This document shows, in pieces, positions 50,002 to 61,579 of a stretch of 64,000 bases of DNA (positions are counted from its first letter, which is position 1; each line of letters starts with the position of its first letter). Position numbers and translations under genes: made by a program. The notes beneath the pieces were generated by a model. It was not told the origin of the DNA. It did no database searches and saw nothing but the letters and a program-made list of their open reading frames with translations. The DNA is from Anaspis maculata (lineage: Eukaryota > Arthropoda > Insecta > Coleoptera > Scraptiidae), in the NCBI GenBank assembly GCA_949128115.1, contig OX421966.1, forward strand, positions 3,038,001-3,102,000, given 5' to 3'.

Positions 50002-50520
50002 ATTTTTTCGATAACAAATATGTCTTTAGTTTTTCGATATTCGTGTTCTTCCGTCAGATATTGCGTTTGGAACAAGTAGCTGCCAACTTCAAAAGTGGTG
50101 ACCGATCGTTTTCAAAGTCACGTGGGTTGAAGCCAGGAGTCACGTGGGTTGAAGCCTGAAGTCACGTGGGTTGAAGCCTGAAGTCACGTGGGTTGAAGCC
50201 TGAATTTTTTCGATAACAAATATGTCTTTAGTTTTTCGATATTCGTGTTCTTCCGTCAGATATTGCGTTTGGAACAAGTAGCTGCCAACTTCAAAAGTGG
50301 TGACCGATCGTTTTCAAAGTCACGTGGGTTGAAGCCAGAAGTCACGTGGGTTGAAGCCTGAAGTCACGTGGGTTGAAGCCTAAAGTCACGTGGGTTGAAG
50401 CCTGAATTTTTTCGATAACAAATATGTCTTTAGTTTTTCGATATTCGTGTTCTTCCGTCAGATATTGCGTTTGGAACAAGTAGCTGCCAACTTCAAAAGT
50501 GGTGACCGATCGTTTCAAAA
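50002..50520 (+). repeat. Class B run 4
   Basis: Three class B cores, equivalent to 44119-44637. It is bordered on the left by a class A monomer instead of class B, a recombination junction specific to this place. Confidence 0.88.
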
Positions 50521-51360
50521 GTCACGTGGGTTGAAGCCTGAAGTCACGTGAGTTGAAGCCTGAAGTCACGTGGGTTGGAGCCTGGAGTCACGTGGGTTAA
50601 AACCTGAACTTTTTGGATAACAATTGTGTCTTTTTTTCTATATTTGTGTTTGTTCGTCAAATGTTGCGTTTGGAACAAGTAGCTGCCAACTTCAAAAGTG
50701 GTGACCGATCGTTTTGAAAGTCACGTGGGTTGAAGCCTGAAGTCACGTGGGTTGAAGCCTTGATTCACGTGGGTTGAAGCCTGAAGTCACGTGAGTTGAA
50801 ACCTGAACTTTTTCGATAACAATTGTGTCTTTTCTTCTATATTTGTGTTCGTTCGTCAGATGTTGCGTTTGGAACAAGTTGCTGCCAACATCAAAAGTGG
50901 TGACCGATCTTTTCAAAAGACACGTGGGTTGAAGCCTGAAGTCACGTGGGTTGAAGGCTGGAGTCACGTGGGTTGAAACCTGAACTTTTTGGATAACAAT
51001 TGTGTCTTTTTTTCTATATTTGTGTTCGTTCGTCAGATGTTGCGTTTGGAAAGAGTAGCTGCCAACTTCAAAAGTGGTGATCGATCGTTTTCAAAGTCAC
51101 GTGGGTTGAAGCCTGAAGTCACGTGAGTTGAAGCCTGAAGTCACGTGGGTTGAAGGCTGGAGTCACGTGGGTTGAAACCTGAACTTTTTGGATAACAATT
51201 GTGTCTTTCTTTCTATATTTGTGTTCGTTCGTCAGATGTTGCGTTTGGAACAAGTAGCTGTCAACTTCAAAAGTGGTGACCGATCGTTTTTCAAGTCACG
51301 TGGGTTGAAGCCTAGAGTCACGTGGGTTGAAGCCTTAAGTCACGTGGGTTGAAGCCTGAA

Positions 51361-52014
51361 TTTCTTTAATACTAAATATGTCTTTAGTTTTTCGATATTC
51401 GTGTTCTTCCGTCAGATATTGCGTTTGGAACAAGTAGCTGCCAACTTCAAAAGTGGTGACCGATCGTTTTCAAAGTCACGTGGGTTGAAGCCTGAAGTCA
51501 CGTGGGTTGAAGCCGGAATTTTTTCAATAACAAATATGTCTTCAGTTTTTCGATGTTCGTGTTCTTCCGTCAGATATTGCGTTTGGAACAAGTAGCTGCC
51601 AACTTCAAAAGTGGTGACCGATCGTTTTGAAAGTCACGTTGGTTGAAGTCTGGAGTCACGTGAGTTGAAGCCTGAGGTCACGTGGGTTGAAGCCTGAATT
51701 TCTTTAATACTAAATATGTCTTTAGGTTTTCGATATTCGTGTTCTTCCGTCAGATATTGCGTTTGGAACAAGTAGCTGCCAACTTCAAAAGTGGTGACCG
51801 ATCGTTTTCAAAGTCACGTGGGTTGAAGCCAGGAGTCACGTGGGTTGAAGCCTGAAGTCACATGGGTTGAAGCCTGAAGTCACGTGGGTTGAAGCCTGAA
51901 TTTTTTCGATAACAAATATGTCTTTAGTTTTTCGATATTCGTGTTCTTCCGTCAGATATTGCGTTTGGAACAAGTAGCTGCCAACTCCAAAAGTGGTGAC
52001 CGATCGTTTCAATA
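51361..52014 (+). repeat. Class B run 5, with the B/A chimeric monomer
   Basis: Equivalent to 45478-46131, including the chimeric last core and the CACATGGG unit near 51859. Sharing of both marks shows it was copied after the chimera formed. Confidence 0.88.
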
Positions 52015-54780
52015 GTCACGTGGGTTGAAGCCTGAAGTCACGTGGGTTAAAGCCTGAAGTCACGTGAGTTGAAGCCTGAAGTCACGTGGGTTGAAGCCTG
52101 GAGTCACGTGGGTTCAAACCTGAACTTTTTGGATAACAATTTCGTCATTTTTTTTGATATTTGTGTTCGTTCGTCAGATGTTGCGTTTGGAAAGAGTAGC
52201 TGCCAACTCCAAAAGTGGTGACCGATCGTTTCAATAGTCACGTGGGTTGAAGCCTGAAGTCACGTGGGTTAAAGCCTGAAGTCACGTGAGTTGAAGCCTG
52301 AAGTCACGTGGGTTGAAGCCTGGAGTCACGTGGGTTCAAACCTGAACTTTTTGGATAACAATTTCGTCATTTTTTTTGATATTTGTGTTCGTTCGTCAGA
52401 TGTTGCGTTTGGAAAGAGTAACTGCCAACTTCAAAAGTGGTGACCGATCGTTTTCGAAGTCACGTGGGTTGAAGCCTGAAGTCACGTGGGTTGAAGCCCG
52501 AAGTCACGTGGGTTGAAGCCTGAGGTCACGTGGGTTAAAACCTGAACTTTTTGGATAACAATTGTGTCTTTTCTTCTATATTTGTGTTCGTTCGTTAGAC
52601 GTTGCGTTTGGAACAAGTAGCTGCCAACTTCAAAAGTGGTGACCGATCGTTTTGAAAGTCACGTGGGTTGAAGCCTGAAGTCACGTGGGTTGGAGCCTGG
52701 AGTCACGTGGGCTAAAACCTGAACTTTTTGGATAACAATTGTGTCTTTTTTTCTATATTTGTGTTCGTTCGTCAGATGTTGCGTTTGGAAAGAGTAGCTG
52801 CCAACATCAAAAGTGGTGACCGATCGTTATAATAGTCACGTGGGTTGAAGCCTGAAGTCACGTGGGTTGAAGCCTGAAGTCACGTGGGTTAAAACCTGAA
52901 CTTTTTGGATAACAATTGTGTCTTTTCTTCTATATTTGTGTTCGTTCGTTAGACGTTGCGTTTGGAACAAGTAGCTGCCAACATCAAAAGTGGTGACCAA
53001 TCGTTCTGAAAGTCACGTGGGTTGAAGCCTGAAGTCACGTGGGTTAGAGCCTGGAGTCACGTGGGTTAAAACCTGAACTTTTTGGATAACAATCGTGTCT
53101 TTTTTTCTATATTTGTGTTTGTTCGTCAAATGTTGCGTTTGGAACAAGTAGCTGCCAACTTCAAAAGTGGTGACCGATCGTTTTGAAAGTCTCGTGGGTT
53201 GAAGCCTGAAGTCACGTGGGTTGAAGCCTGAAGTCACGTGGGTTTAAGCTTAAAGTCACATGGGTTAAAACCTGAACTTTTTGGATAACAATTGTGTCTT
53301 TTCTTCTATATTTGTGTTCGTTCGTTAGACGTTGCGTTTTGAACAAGTAGCTGCCAACATCAAAAGTGGTGACCGATCGTTTTAAAAGTCACGTGGGTTA
53401 AAGCCTGAAGGCACGTGGGTTGGAGCCTGGAGTCACGTGGGTTGAAACCTGAACTTTTTGGATAACAATTGTGTCTTTTTTTCTATATTTTTGTTTGTTC
53501 GTCAAATGTTGCGTTTGGAACAAGTAGCTGCCAACATCAAAAGTGGTGACCGATCGTTTTCAAAGTCACGTGGGTTGAAGCCTGAAGTCACGTGGGTTGG
53601 AGCCTAGAGTCACGTGGGTTAAAACCTGAACTTTTTGGATAACAATTGTGTCTTCTCTTCTATATTTGTGTTCGTTCGTCAGATGTTGCGTTTGGAACAA
53701 GTAGCTGCCAACATCAAAAGTGGTGACCGATCGTTTTCAAAGTCACGTGGGTTAAAGCCTGGAGTCACGTGGGTTGGAGCCTGGAGTCACGTGGGTGCAA
53801 ACCTGAACTTTTTGAATAACAATTGTGTCTTTTTTTCCATATTTGTGTTCGTTTGTCAGATGTTGCGTTTGGAAAGAGTAGCTGCCAACTCCAAAAGTGG
53901 TGACCGATCGTTTTAATAGTCACGTGGGTTGGAGCCTGAAGTCACGTGGGTTGAAGCCTGAAGTCACGTGGGTTGAAGCCTGAAGTCACGTGGGTTGGAG
54001 CCTGGAGTCACGTGGGTTAAAACCTGAACTTTTTGGATAACAATTGTGTCTTTTTTTCTATATTTGTGTTTGTTCGTCAAATGTTGCGTTTGGAACAAGT
54101 AGCTGCCAACTTCAAAAGTGGTGACCGATCGTTTTGAAAGTCACGTGGGTTGAAGCCTGAAGTCACGTGGGTTGAAGCCTTGATTCACGTGGGTTGAAGC
54201 CTGAAGTCACGTGAGTTAAAACCTGAACTTTTTCGATAACAATTGTGTCTTTTCTTCTATATTTGTGTTCGTTCGTCAGATGTTGCGTTTGGAACAAGTT
54301 GCTGCCAACATCAAAAGTGGTGGCCGATCTTTTCAAAAGACACGTTTGTTGAAGCCTGAAGTCACGTGGGTTGAAGGCTGGAGTCACGTGGGTTGAAACC
54401 TGAACTTTTTGGATAACAATTGTGTCTTTTTTTCTATATTTGTGTTCGTTCGTCAGATGTTGCGTTTGGAAAGAGTAGCTGCCAACTTCAAAAGTGGTGA
54501 CCGATCGTTTTCAAAGTCACGTGGGTTGAAGCCTGAAGTCACGTGGGTTGAAGCCTGAAGTCACGTGGGTTGAAGGCTGGAGTCACGTGGGTTGAAACCT
54601 GAACTTTTTGGATAACAATTGTGTCTTTTTTTCTATATTTGTGTTCGTTCGTCAGATGTTGCGTTTGGAACAAGTAGCTGTCAACTTCAGAAGTGGTGAC
54701 CGATCGTTTTTCAAGTCACGTGGGTTGAAGCCTAGAGTCACGTGGGTTGAAGCCTAAAGTCACGTGGGTTGAAGCCTGAA

Positions 54781-56040
54781 TTTCTTTAATACTAAATATG
54801 TCTTTAGTTTTTCGATATTCGTGTTCTTCCGTCAGATATTGCGTTTGGAACAAGTAGCTGCCAACTTCAAAAGTGGTGACCGATCGTTTTCAAAGTCACG
54901 TGGGTTGAAGCCTGAAGTCACGTGGGTTGAAGCCGGAATTTTTTCAATAACAAATATGTCTTCAGTTTTTCGATGTTCGTGTTCTTCCGTCAGATATTGC
55001 GTTTGGAACAAGTAGCTGCCAACTTCAAAAGTGGTGACCGATCGTTTTGAAAGTCACGTTGGTTGAAGTCTGGAGTCACGTGAGTTGAAGCCTGAGGTCA
55101 CGTGGGTTGAAGCCTGAATTTCTTTAATACTAAATATGTCTTTAGGTTTTCGATATTCGTGTTCTTCCGTCAGATATTGCGTTTGGAACAAGTAGCTGCC
55201 AACTTCAAAAGTGGTGACCGATCGTTTTCAAAGTCACGTGGGTTGAAGCCAGGAGTCACGTGGGTTGAAGCCTGAAGTCACGTGGGTTGAAGCCTGAAGT
55301 CACGTGGGTTGAAGCCTGAATTCTTTCGATAACAAATATGTCTTTAGTTTTTCGATATTCGTGTTCTTCCGTCAGATATTGCGTTTGGAACAAGTAGCTG
55401 CCAACTTCAAAAGTGGTGACCGATCGTTTTCAAAGTCACGTGGGTTGAAGCCAGAAGTCACGTGGGTTGAAGCCTGAAGTCACGTGGGTTGAAGCCTAAA
55501 GTCACGTGGGTTGAAGCCTGAATTTTTTCGATAACAAATATGTCTTTAGTTTTTCGATATTCGTGTTCTTCCGTCAGATATTGCGTTTGGAACAAGTAGC
55601 TGCCAACTTCAAAAGTGGTGACCGATCGTTTTCAAAGTCACGTGGGTTGAAGCCAGGAGTCACGTGGGTTGAAGCCTGAAGTCACGTGGGTTGAAGCCTG
55701 AAGTCACGTGGGTTGAAGCCTGAATTTTTTCGATAACAAATATGTCTTTAGTTTTTCGATATTCGTGTTCTTCCGTCAGATATTGCGTTTGGAACAAGTA
55801 GCTGCCAACTTCAAAAGTGGTGACCGATCGTTTTCAAAGTCACGTGGGTTGAAGCCAGAAGTCACGTGGGTTGAAGCCTGAAGTCACGTGGGTTGAAGCC
55901 TAAAGTCACGTGGGTTGAAGCCTGAATTTTTTCGATAACAAATATGTCTTTAGTTTTTCGATATTCGTGTTCTTCCGTCAGATATTGCGTTTGGAACAAG
56001 TAGCTGCCAACTTCAAAAGTGGTGACCGATCGTTTCAAAA
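54781..56040 (+). repeat. Class B run 6
   Basis: Equivalent to 43378-44637 at 11,403 bp, with the same TTTCTTTAATACTAAATATG start and the alternating GCCAGGAG/GCCAGAAG dimer. It carries CACGTGGG near 55685 where run 2 has CACGTAGG (near 44282). Confidence 0.88.
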
Positions 56041-59000
56041 GTCACGTGGGTTGAAGCCTGAAGTCACGTGAGTTGAAGCCTGAAGTCACGTGGGTTGGAG
56101 CCTGGAGTCACGTGGGTTAAAACCTGAACTTTTTGGATAACAATTGTGTCTTTTTTTCTATATTTGTGTTTGTTCGTCAAATGTTGCGTTTGGAACAAGT
56201 AGCTGCCAACTTCAAAAGTGGTGACCGATCGTTTTGAAAGTCACGTGGGTTGAAGCCTGAAGTCACGTGGGTTGAAGCCTTGATTCACGTGGGTTGAAGC
56301 CTGAAGTCACGTGAGTTGAAACCTGAACTTTTTCGATAACAATTGTGTCTTTTCTTCTATATTTGTGTTCGTTCGTCAGATGTTGCGTTTGGAACAAGTT
56401 GCTGCCAACATCAAAAGTGGTGACCGATCTTTTCAAAAGACACGTGGGTTGAAGCCTGAAGTCACGTGGGTTGAAGGCTGGAGTCACGTGGGTTGAAACC
56501 TGAACTTTTTGGATAACAATTGTGTCTTTTTTTCTATATTTGTGTTCGTTCGTCAGATGTTGCGTTTGGAAAGAGTAGCTGCCAACTTCAAAAGTGGTGA
56601 TCGATCGTTTTCAAAGTCACGTGGGTTGAAGCCTGAAGTCACGTGAGTTGAAGCCTGAAGTCACGTGGGTTGAAGGCTGGAGTCACGTGGGTTGAAACCT
56701 GAACTTTTTGGATAACAATTGTGTCTTTTTTTCTATATTTGTGTTCGTTCGTCAGATGTTGCGTTTGGAACAAGTAGCTGTCAACTTCAAAAGTGGTGAC
56801 CGATCGTTTTTCAAGTCACGTGGGTTGAAGCCTAGAGTCACGTGGGTTGAAGCCTTAAGTCACGTGGGTTGAAGCCTGAATTTCTTTAATACTAAATATG
56901 TCTTTAGTTTTTCGATATTCGTGTTCTTCCGTCAGATATTGCGTTTGGAACAAGTAGCTGCCAACTTCAAAAGTGGTGACCGATCGTTTTCAAAGTCACG
57001 TGGGTTGAAGCCTGAAGTCACGTGGGTTGAAGCCGGAATTTTTTCAATAACAAATATGTCTTCAGTTTTTCGATGTTCGTGTTCTTCCGTCAGATATTGC
57101 GTTTGGAACAAGTAGCTGCCAACTTCAAAAGTGGTGACCGATCGTTTTGAAAGTCACGTTGGTTGAAGTCTGGAGTCACGTGAGTTGAAGCCTGAGGTCA
57201 CGTGGGTTGAAGCCTGAATTTCTTTAATACTAAATATGTCTTTAGGTTTTCGATATTCGTGTTCTTCCGTCAGATATTGCGTTTGGAACAAGTAGCTGCC
57301 AACTTCAAAAGTGGTGACCGATCGTTTTCAAAGTCACGTGGGTTGAAGCCAGGAGTCACGTGGGTTGAAGCCTGAAGTCACATGGGTTGAAGCCTGAAGT
57401 CACGTGGGTTGAAGCCTGAATTTTTTCGATAACAAATATGTCTTTAGTTTTTCGATATTCGTGTTCTTCCGTCAGATATTGCGTTTGGAACAAGTAGCTG
57501 CCAACTCCAAAAGTGGTGACCGATCGTTTCAATAGTCACGTGGGTTGAAGCCTGAAGTCACGTGGGTTAAAGCCTGAAGTCACGTGAGTTGAAGCCTGAA
57601 GTCACGTGGGTTGAAGCCTGGAGTCACGTGGGTTCAAACCTGAACTTTTTGGATAACAATTTCGTCATTTTTTTTGATATTTGTGTTCGTTCGTCAGATT
57701 TTGCGTTTGGAAAGAGTAGCTGCCAACTCCAAAAGTGGTGACCGATCGTTTCAATAGTCACGTGGGTTGAAGCCTGAAGTCACGTGGGTTAAAGCCTGAA
57801 GTCACGTGAGTTGAAGCCTGAAGTCACGTGGGTTGAAGCCTGGAGTCACGTGGGTTCAAACCTGAACTTTTTGGATAACAATTTCGTCATTTTTTTTGAT
57901 ATTTGTGTTCGTTCGTCAGATGTTGCGTTTGGAAAGAGTAACTGCCAACTTCAAAAGTGGTGACCGATCGTTTTCGAAGTCACGTGGGTTGAAGCCTGAA
58001 GTCACGTGGGTTGAAGCCCGAAGTCACGTGGGTTGAAGCCTGAGGTCACGTGGGTTAAAACCTGAACTTTTTGGATAACAATTGTGTCTTTTCTTCTATA
58101 TTTGTGTTCGTTCGTTAGACGTTGCGTTTGGAACAAGTAGCTGCCAACTTCAAAAGTGGTGACCGATCGTTTTGAAAGTCACGTGGGTTGAAGCCTGAAG
58201 TCACGTGGGTTGGAGCCTGGAGTCACGTGGGCTAAAACCTGAACTTTTTGGATAACAATTGTGTCTTTTTTTCTATATTTGTGTTCGTTCGTCAGATGTT
58301 GCGTTTGGAAAGAGTAGCTGCCAACATCAAAAGTGGTGACCGATCGTTATAATAGTCACGTGGGTTGAAGCCTGAAGTCACGTGGGTTGAAGCCTGAAGT
58401 CACGTGGGTTAAAACCTGAACTTTTTGGATAACAATTGTGTCTTTTCTTCTATATTTGTGTTCGTTCGTTAGACGTTGCGTTTGGAACAAGTAGCTGCCA
58501 ACATCAAAAGTTGTGACCAATCGTTCTGAAAGTCACGTGGGTTGAAGCCTGAAGTCACGTGGGTTAGAGCCTGGAGTCACGTGGGTTAAAACCTGAACTT
58601 TTTGGATAACAATCGTGTCTTTTTTTCTATATTTGTGTTTGTTCGTCAAATGTTGCGTTTGGAACAAGTAGCTGCCAACTTCAAAAGTGGTGACCGATCG
58701 TTTTGAAAGTCTCGTGGGTTGAAGCCTGAAGTCACGTGGGTTGAAGCCTGAAGTCACGTGGGTTTAAGCTTAAAGTCACGTGGGTTAAAACCTGAACTTT
58801 TTGGATAACAATTGTGTCTTTTCTTCTATATTTGTGTTCGTTCGTTAGACGTTGCGTTTTGAACAAGTAGCTGCCAACATCAAAAGTGGTGACCGATCGT
58901 TTTGAAAGTCACGTGGGTTAAAGCCTGAAGGCACGTGGGTTGGAGCCTGGAGTCACGTGGGTTGAAACCTGAACTTTTTGGATAACAATTGTGTCTTTTT

Positions 59001-59495
59001 TTCTATATTTTTGTTTGTTCGTCAAATGTTGCGTTTGGAACAAGTAGCTGCCAACATCAAAAGTGGTGACCGATCGTTTTCAAAGTCACGTGGGTTGAAG
59101 CCTGAAGTCACGTGGGTTGGAGCCTAGAGTCACGTGGGTTAAAACCTGAACTTTTTGGATAACAATTGTGTCTTCTCTTCTATATTTGTGTTCGTTCGTC
59201 AGATGTTGCGTTTGGAACAAGTAGCTGCCAACATCAAAAGTGGTGACCGATCGTTTTCAAAGTCACGTGGGTTAAAGCCTGGAGTCACGTGGGTTGGAGC
59301 CTGGAGTCACGTGGGTGCAAACCTGAACTTTTTGAATAACAATTGTGTCTTTTTTTCCATATTTGTGTTCGTTTGTCAGATGTTGCGTTTGGAAAGAGTA
59401 GCTGCCAACTCCAAAAGTGGTGACCGATCGTTTTAATAGTCACGTGGGTTGGAGCCTGAAGTCACGTGGGTTGAAGCCTGAAGTCACGTGGGTTC
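55519..59495 (+). repeat. 5.9/5.5-kb dispersed repeat, copy 3
   Basis: Third copy, 5,520 bp after copy 2 and 11,403 bp after copy 1. It lies within the second 11.4-kb unit. Small private changes are visible, such as CAGATTTTGCG near 57696 and AAGTTGTGACC near 58508. Confidence 0.86.
56881..57534 (+). repeat. Class B run 7, with the B/A chimeric monomer
   Basis: Equivalent to 45478-46131 and 51361-52014, again with the CACATGGG unit (near 57379) and the chimeric core at its right end. Confidence 0.88.
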
Positions 59496-61579
59496 AAACC
59501 TGAACTTTTTGGATAACAATTGTGTCTTTTCTTCTATAATTGTGTTCATTCGTTAGACGTTGCGTTTGGAACAAGTAGCTGCCAACATCAAAAGTGGTGA
59601 CCGATCGTTTTGAAAGTCACGTGGGTTGAAGCCTGAAGTCACGTGGGTTGGAGCCTGGAGTCACGTGGGTTAAAACCTGAACTTTTTGGATAACAATTCG
59701 TCTTTTTTTCTATATTTGTGTTTGTTCGTCAAATGTTGCGTTTGGAACAAGTAGCTGCCAACTTCAAAAGTGGTGACCGATCGTTTTGAAAGTCACGTGG
59801 GTTGAAGCCTGAAGTCACGTGGGTTGAAGCCTGACGTCACGTGGGTTGAAGCCTGAAGTCACGTGGGTTGAAGCCTGAAGTCACGTGGGTTAAAACCTGA
59901 ACTTTTTGGATAACAATTGTGTCTTTTCTTCTATATTTGTGTTCGTTCGTTAGACGTTGCGTTTGGAACAAGTAGCTGCCAACATCAAAAGTGGTGACCA
60001 ATCGTTTTGAAAGTCACGTGGGTTGAAGCCTGAAGTCACGTGGGTTGGAGCCTGGAGTCACGTGGGTTAAAACCTGAACTTTTTGGATAACAATCGTGTC
60101 TTTTTTTCTATATTTGTGTTTGTTCGTCAAATGTTGCGTTAGGAACGAGTAGCTGCCAACTTCAAAAGTGGTGACCGATCGTTTTGAAAGTCACGTGGGT
60201 TGAAGCCTGAAGTCACGTGGGTTGAAACCTTAAGTCACGTGGGTGGAGCCTGAAGTCAAGTGAGTTGAAACCTGAACATTTTTGATAACAATTGTGTCTT
60301 TTCTTCTATATTTGTGTTCGTTCGTCAGATGTTATGTTTGGAACAAGTAGCTGCCAACATCAAAAGTGGTGACCGATCGTTTTCAAAGTCACGTGAGTTG
60401 AAGCCTGAAGTCACGTGGGTTGGAGCCTGGAGTCACGTGGGTTGAAACCTGAACTTTTTGGATAGCAATTGTGTCTTTTCTTCTATATTTGTGTTCGTTC
60501 GTCAGATGTTGCGTTTGGAACAAGTAGCTGCCAACATCAAAAGTGGTGACCGATCGTTTCCAAAGTCACGTGGGTTAAAGCCTGAAGTCACGTGGGTTGG
60601 AGCCTGGAGTCACGTGGGTTCAAACCTGAAGTTTTTGGATAACATTTCCGTCATTATTTTTGATATTTACGTTCGTTCGTCAGATGTTGCGTTTGGAACA
60701 AGTAGCTGCCAACATCAAAAGTGGTGACCGATCGTTTTAAAAGTCACGTGGGTTTAAGCCTGAAGTCACGTGGGTTGAAGCCTGAAGTCACGTGGGTTAA
60801 AACCTGAACTTTTTGGATAAAAATTGTGTCTTTTCTTCTATATTTGTGTTCGTTCGTCAGATGTTGCGTTTGGAACAAGTTGCTGCCAACATCAAAAGTG
60901 GTGACCGATCGTTTTCAAAGTCACGTGGGTTAAAGCCTGAAGTCACGTGGGTTGAAGCCCGAAGTCACGTGGGTTGAAGCCCGAAGTCACGTGGGTTGGA
61001 GCCTGGAGTCACGTGGGTTGAAACCTGAACTTTTTGGATAACAATTGTGTCTTTTCTTCTATATTTGTGTTCGTTCGTCAGATGTTGCGTTTGGAACAAG
61101 TAGCTGCCAACATCAGAAGTGGTGACCGATCGTTTTCAAAGTCACGTGGGTTAAAGCCTGAAGTCACGTGGGTTGAAGCCCGAAGTCACGTGGGTTGAAG
61201 CCTGAAGTCACGTGGGTTGGAGCCTGGAGTCACGTGGGCTCAAACCTGAACTTTTTGGATAACAATTGTGTCTTTTTTTCTATATTTGTGTTCGTTCGTC
61301 AGATGTTGCGTTTGGAAAGAGTAGCTGCCAACTCCAAAAGTGGTGACCGATCGTTTTAATAGTCACGTGGGTTGAAGCCTGAAGTCACGTGGGTTGAAGC
61401 CTGAAGTCACGTGGGTTGAAGCCTGAAGTCACGTGGGTTAAAACCTGAACTTTTTGGATAACAATTGTGTCTTTTCTTCTATATTTGTGTTCGTTCGTAT
61501 GACGTTGCGTTTGGAACAAGTAGCTGCCAACATCAAAAGTTGTGACCGATCGTTTTGAAAGTCACGTGGGTTGAAGCCT

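Larger units (their letters stand above)
42184..53586 (+). repeat. 11.4-kb higher-order unit, copy 1
   Basis: Repeated from 53587 at an offset of 11,403 bp. It holds class A segments, class B runs at 43378-44637, 45478-46131, 50002-50520 and 51361-52014, a 2,100-bp tandem repeat and a 5,883-bp repeat. It therefore encodes its own nested history: 42184-42572 recurs at 47704-48092 (5,520 bp) and at 53587-53975 (11,403 bp). Confidence 0.87.
49999..53975 (+). repeat. 5.9/5.5-kb dispersed repeat, copy 2
   Basis: Copy of 44116-48092. Its left junction joins a class A monomer (GTATGACG core ending at 49977) to a class B core through a shared GAAGCCTGAA unit. Differences seen include GTGTCTTTCTTTC against GTGTCTTTTTTTC (51205/45322), CACATGGG against CACGTGGG (53257/47374) and TTTTAAAAG against TTTTGAAAG (53380/47497). 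Confidence 0.86.
53587..61579 (+). repeat. 11.4-kb higher-order unit, partial copy 2
   Basis: Follows 42184-49998 at 11,403 bp up to about 60430, then at 11,580 bp; the 177-bp difference is one extra monomer here (GGATAGCAATTG core near 60460, also present at 359 and 10561). The match ends near 61579, where copy 1 jumps into class B DNA (49999) and this copy continues in class A monomers. Confidence 0.87.
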
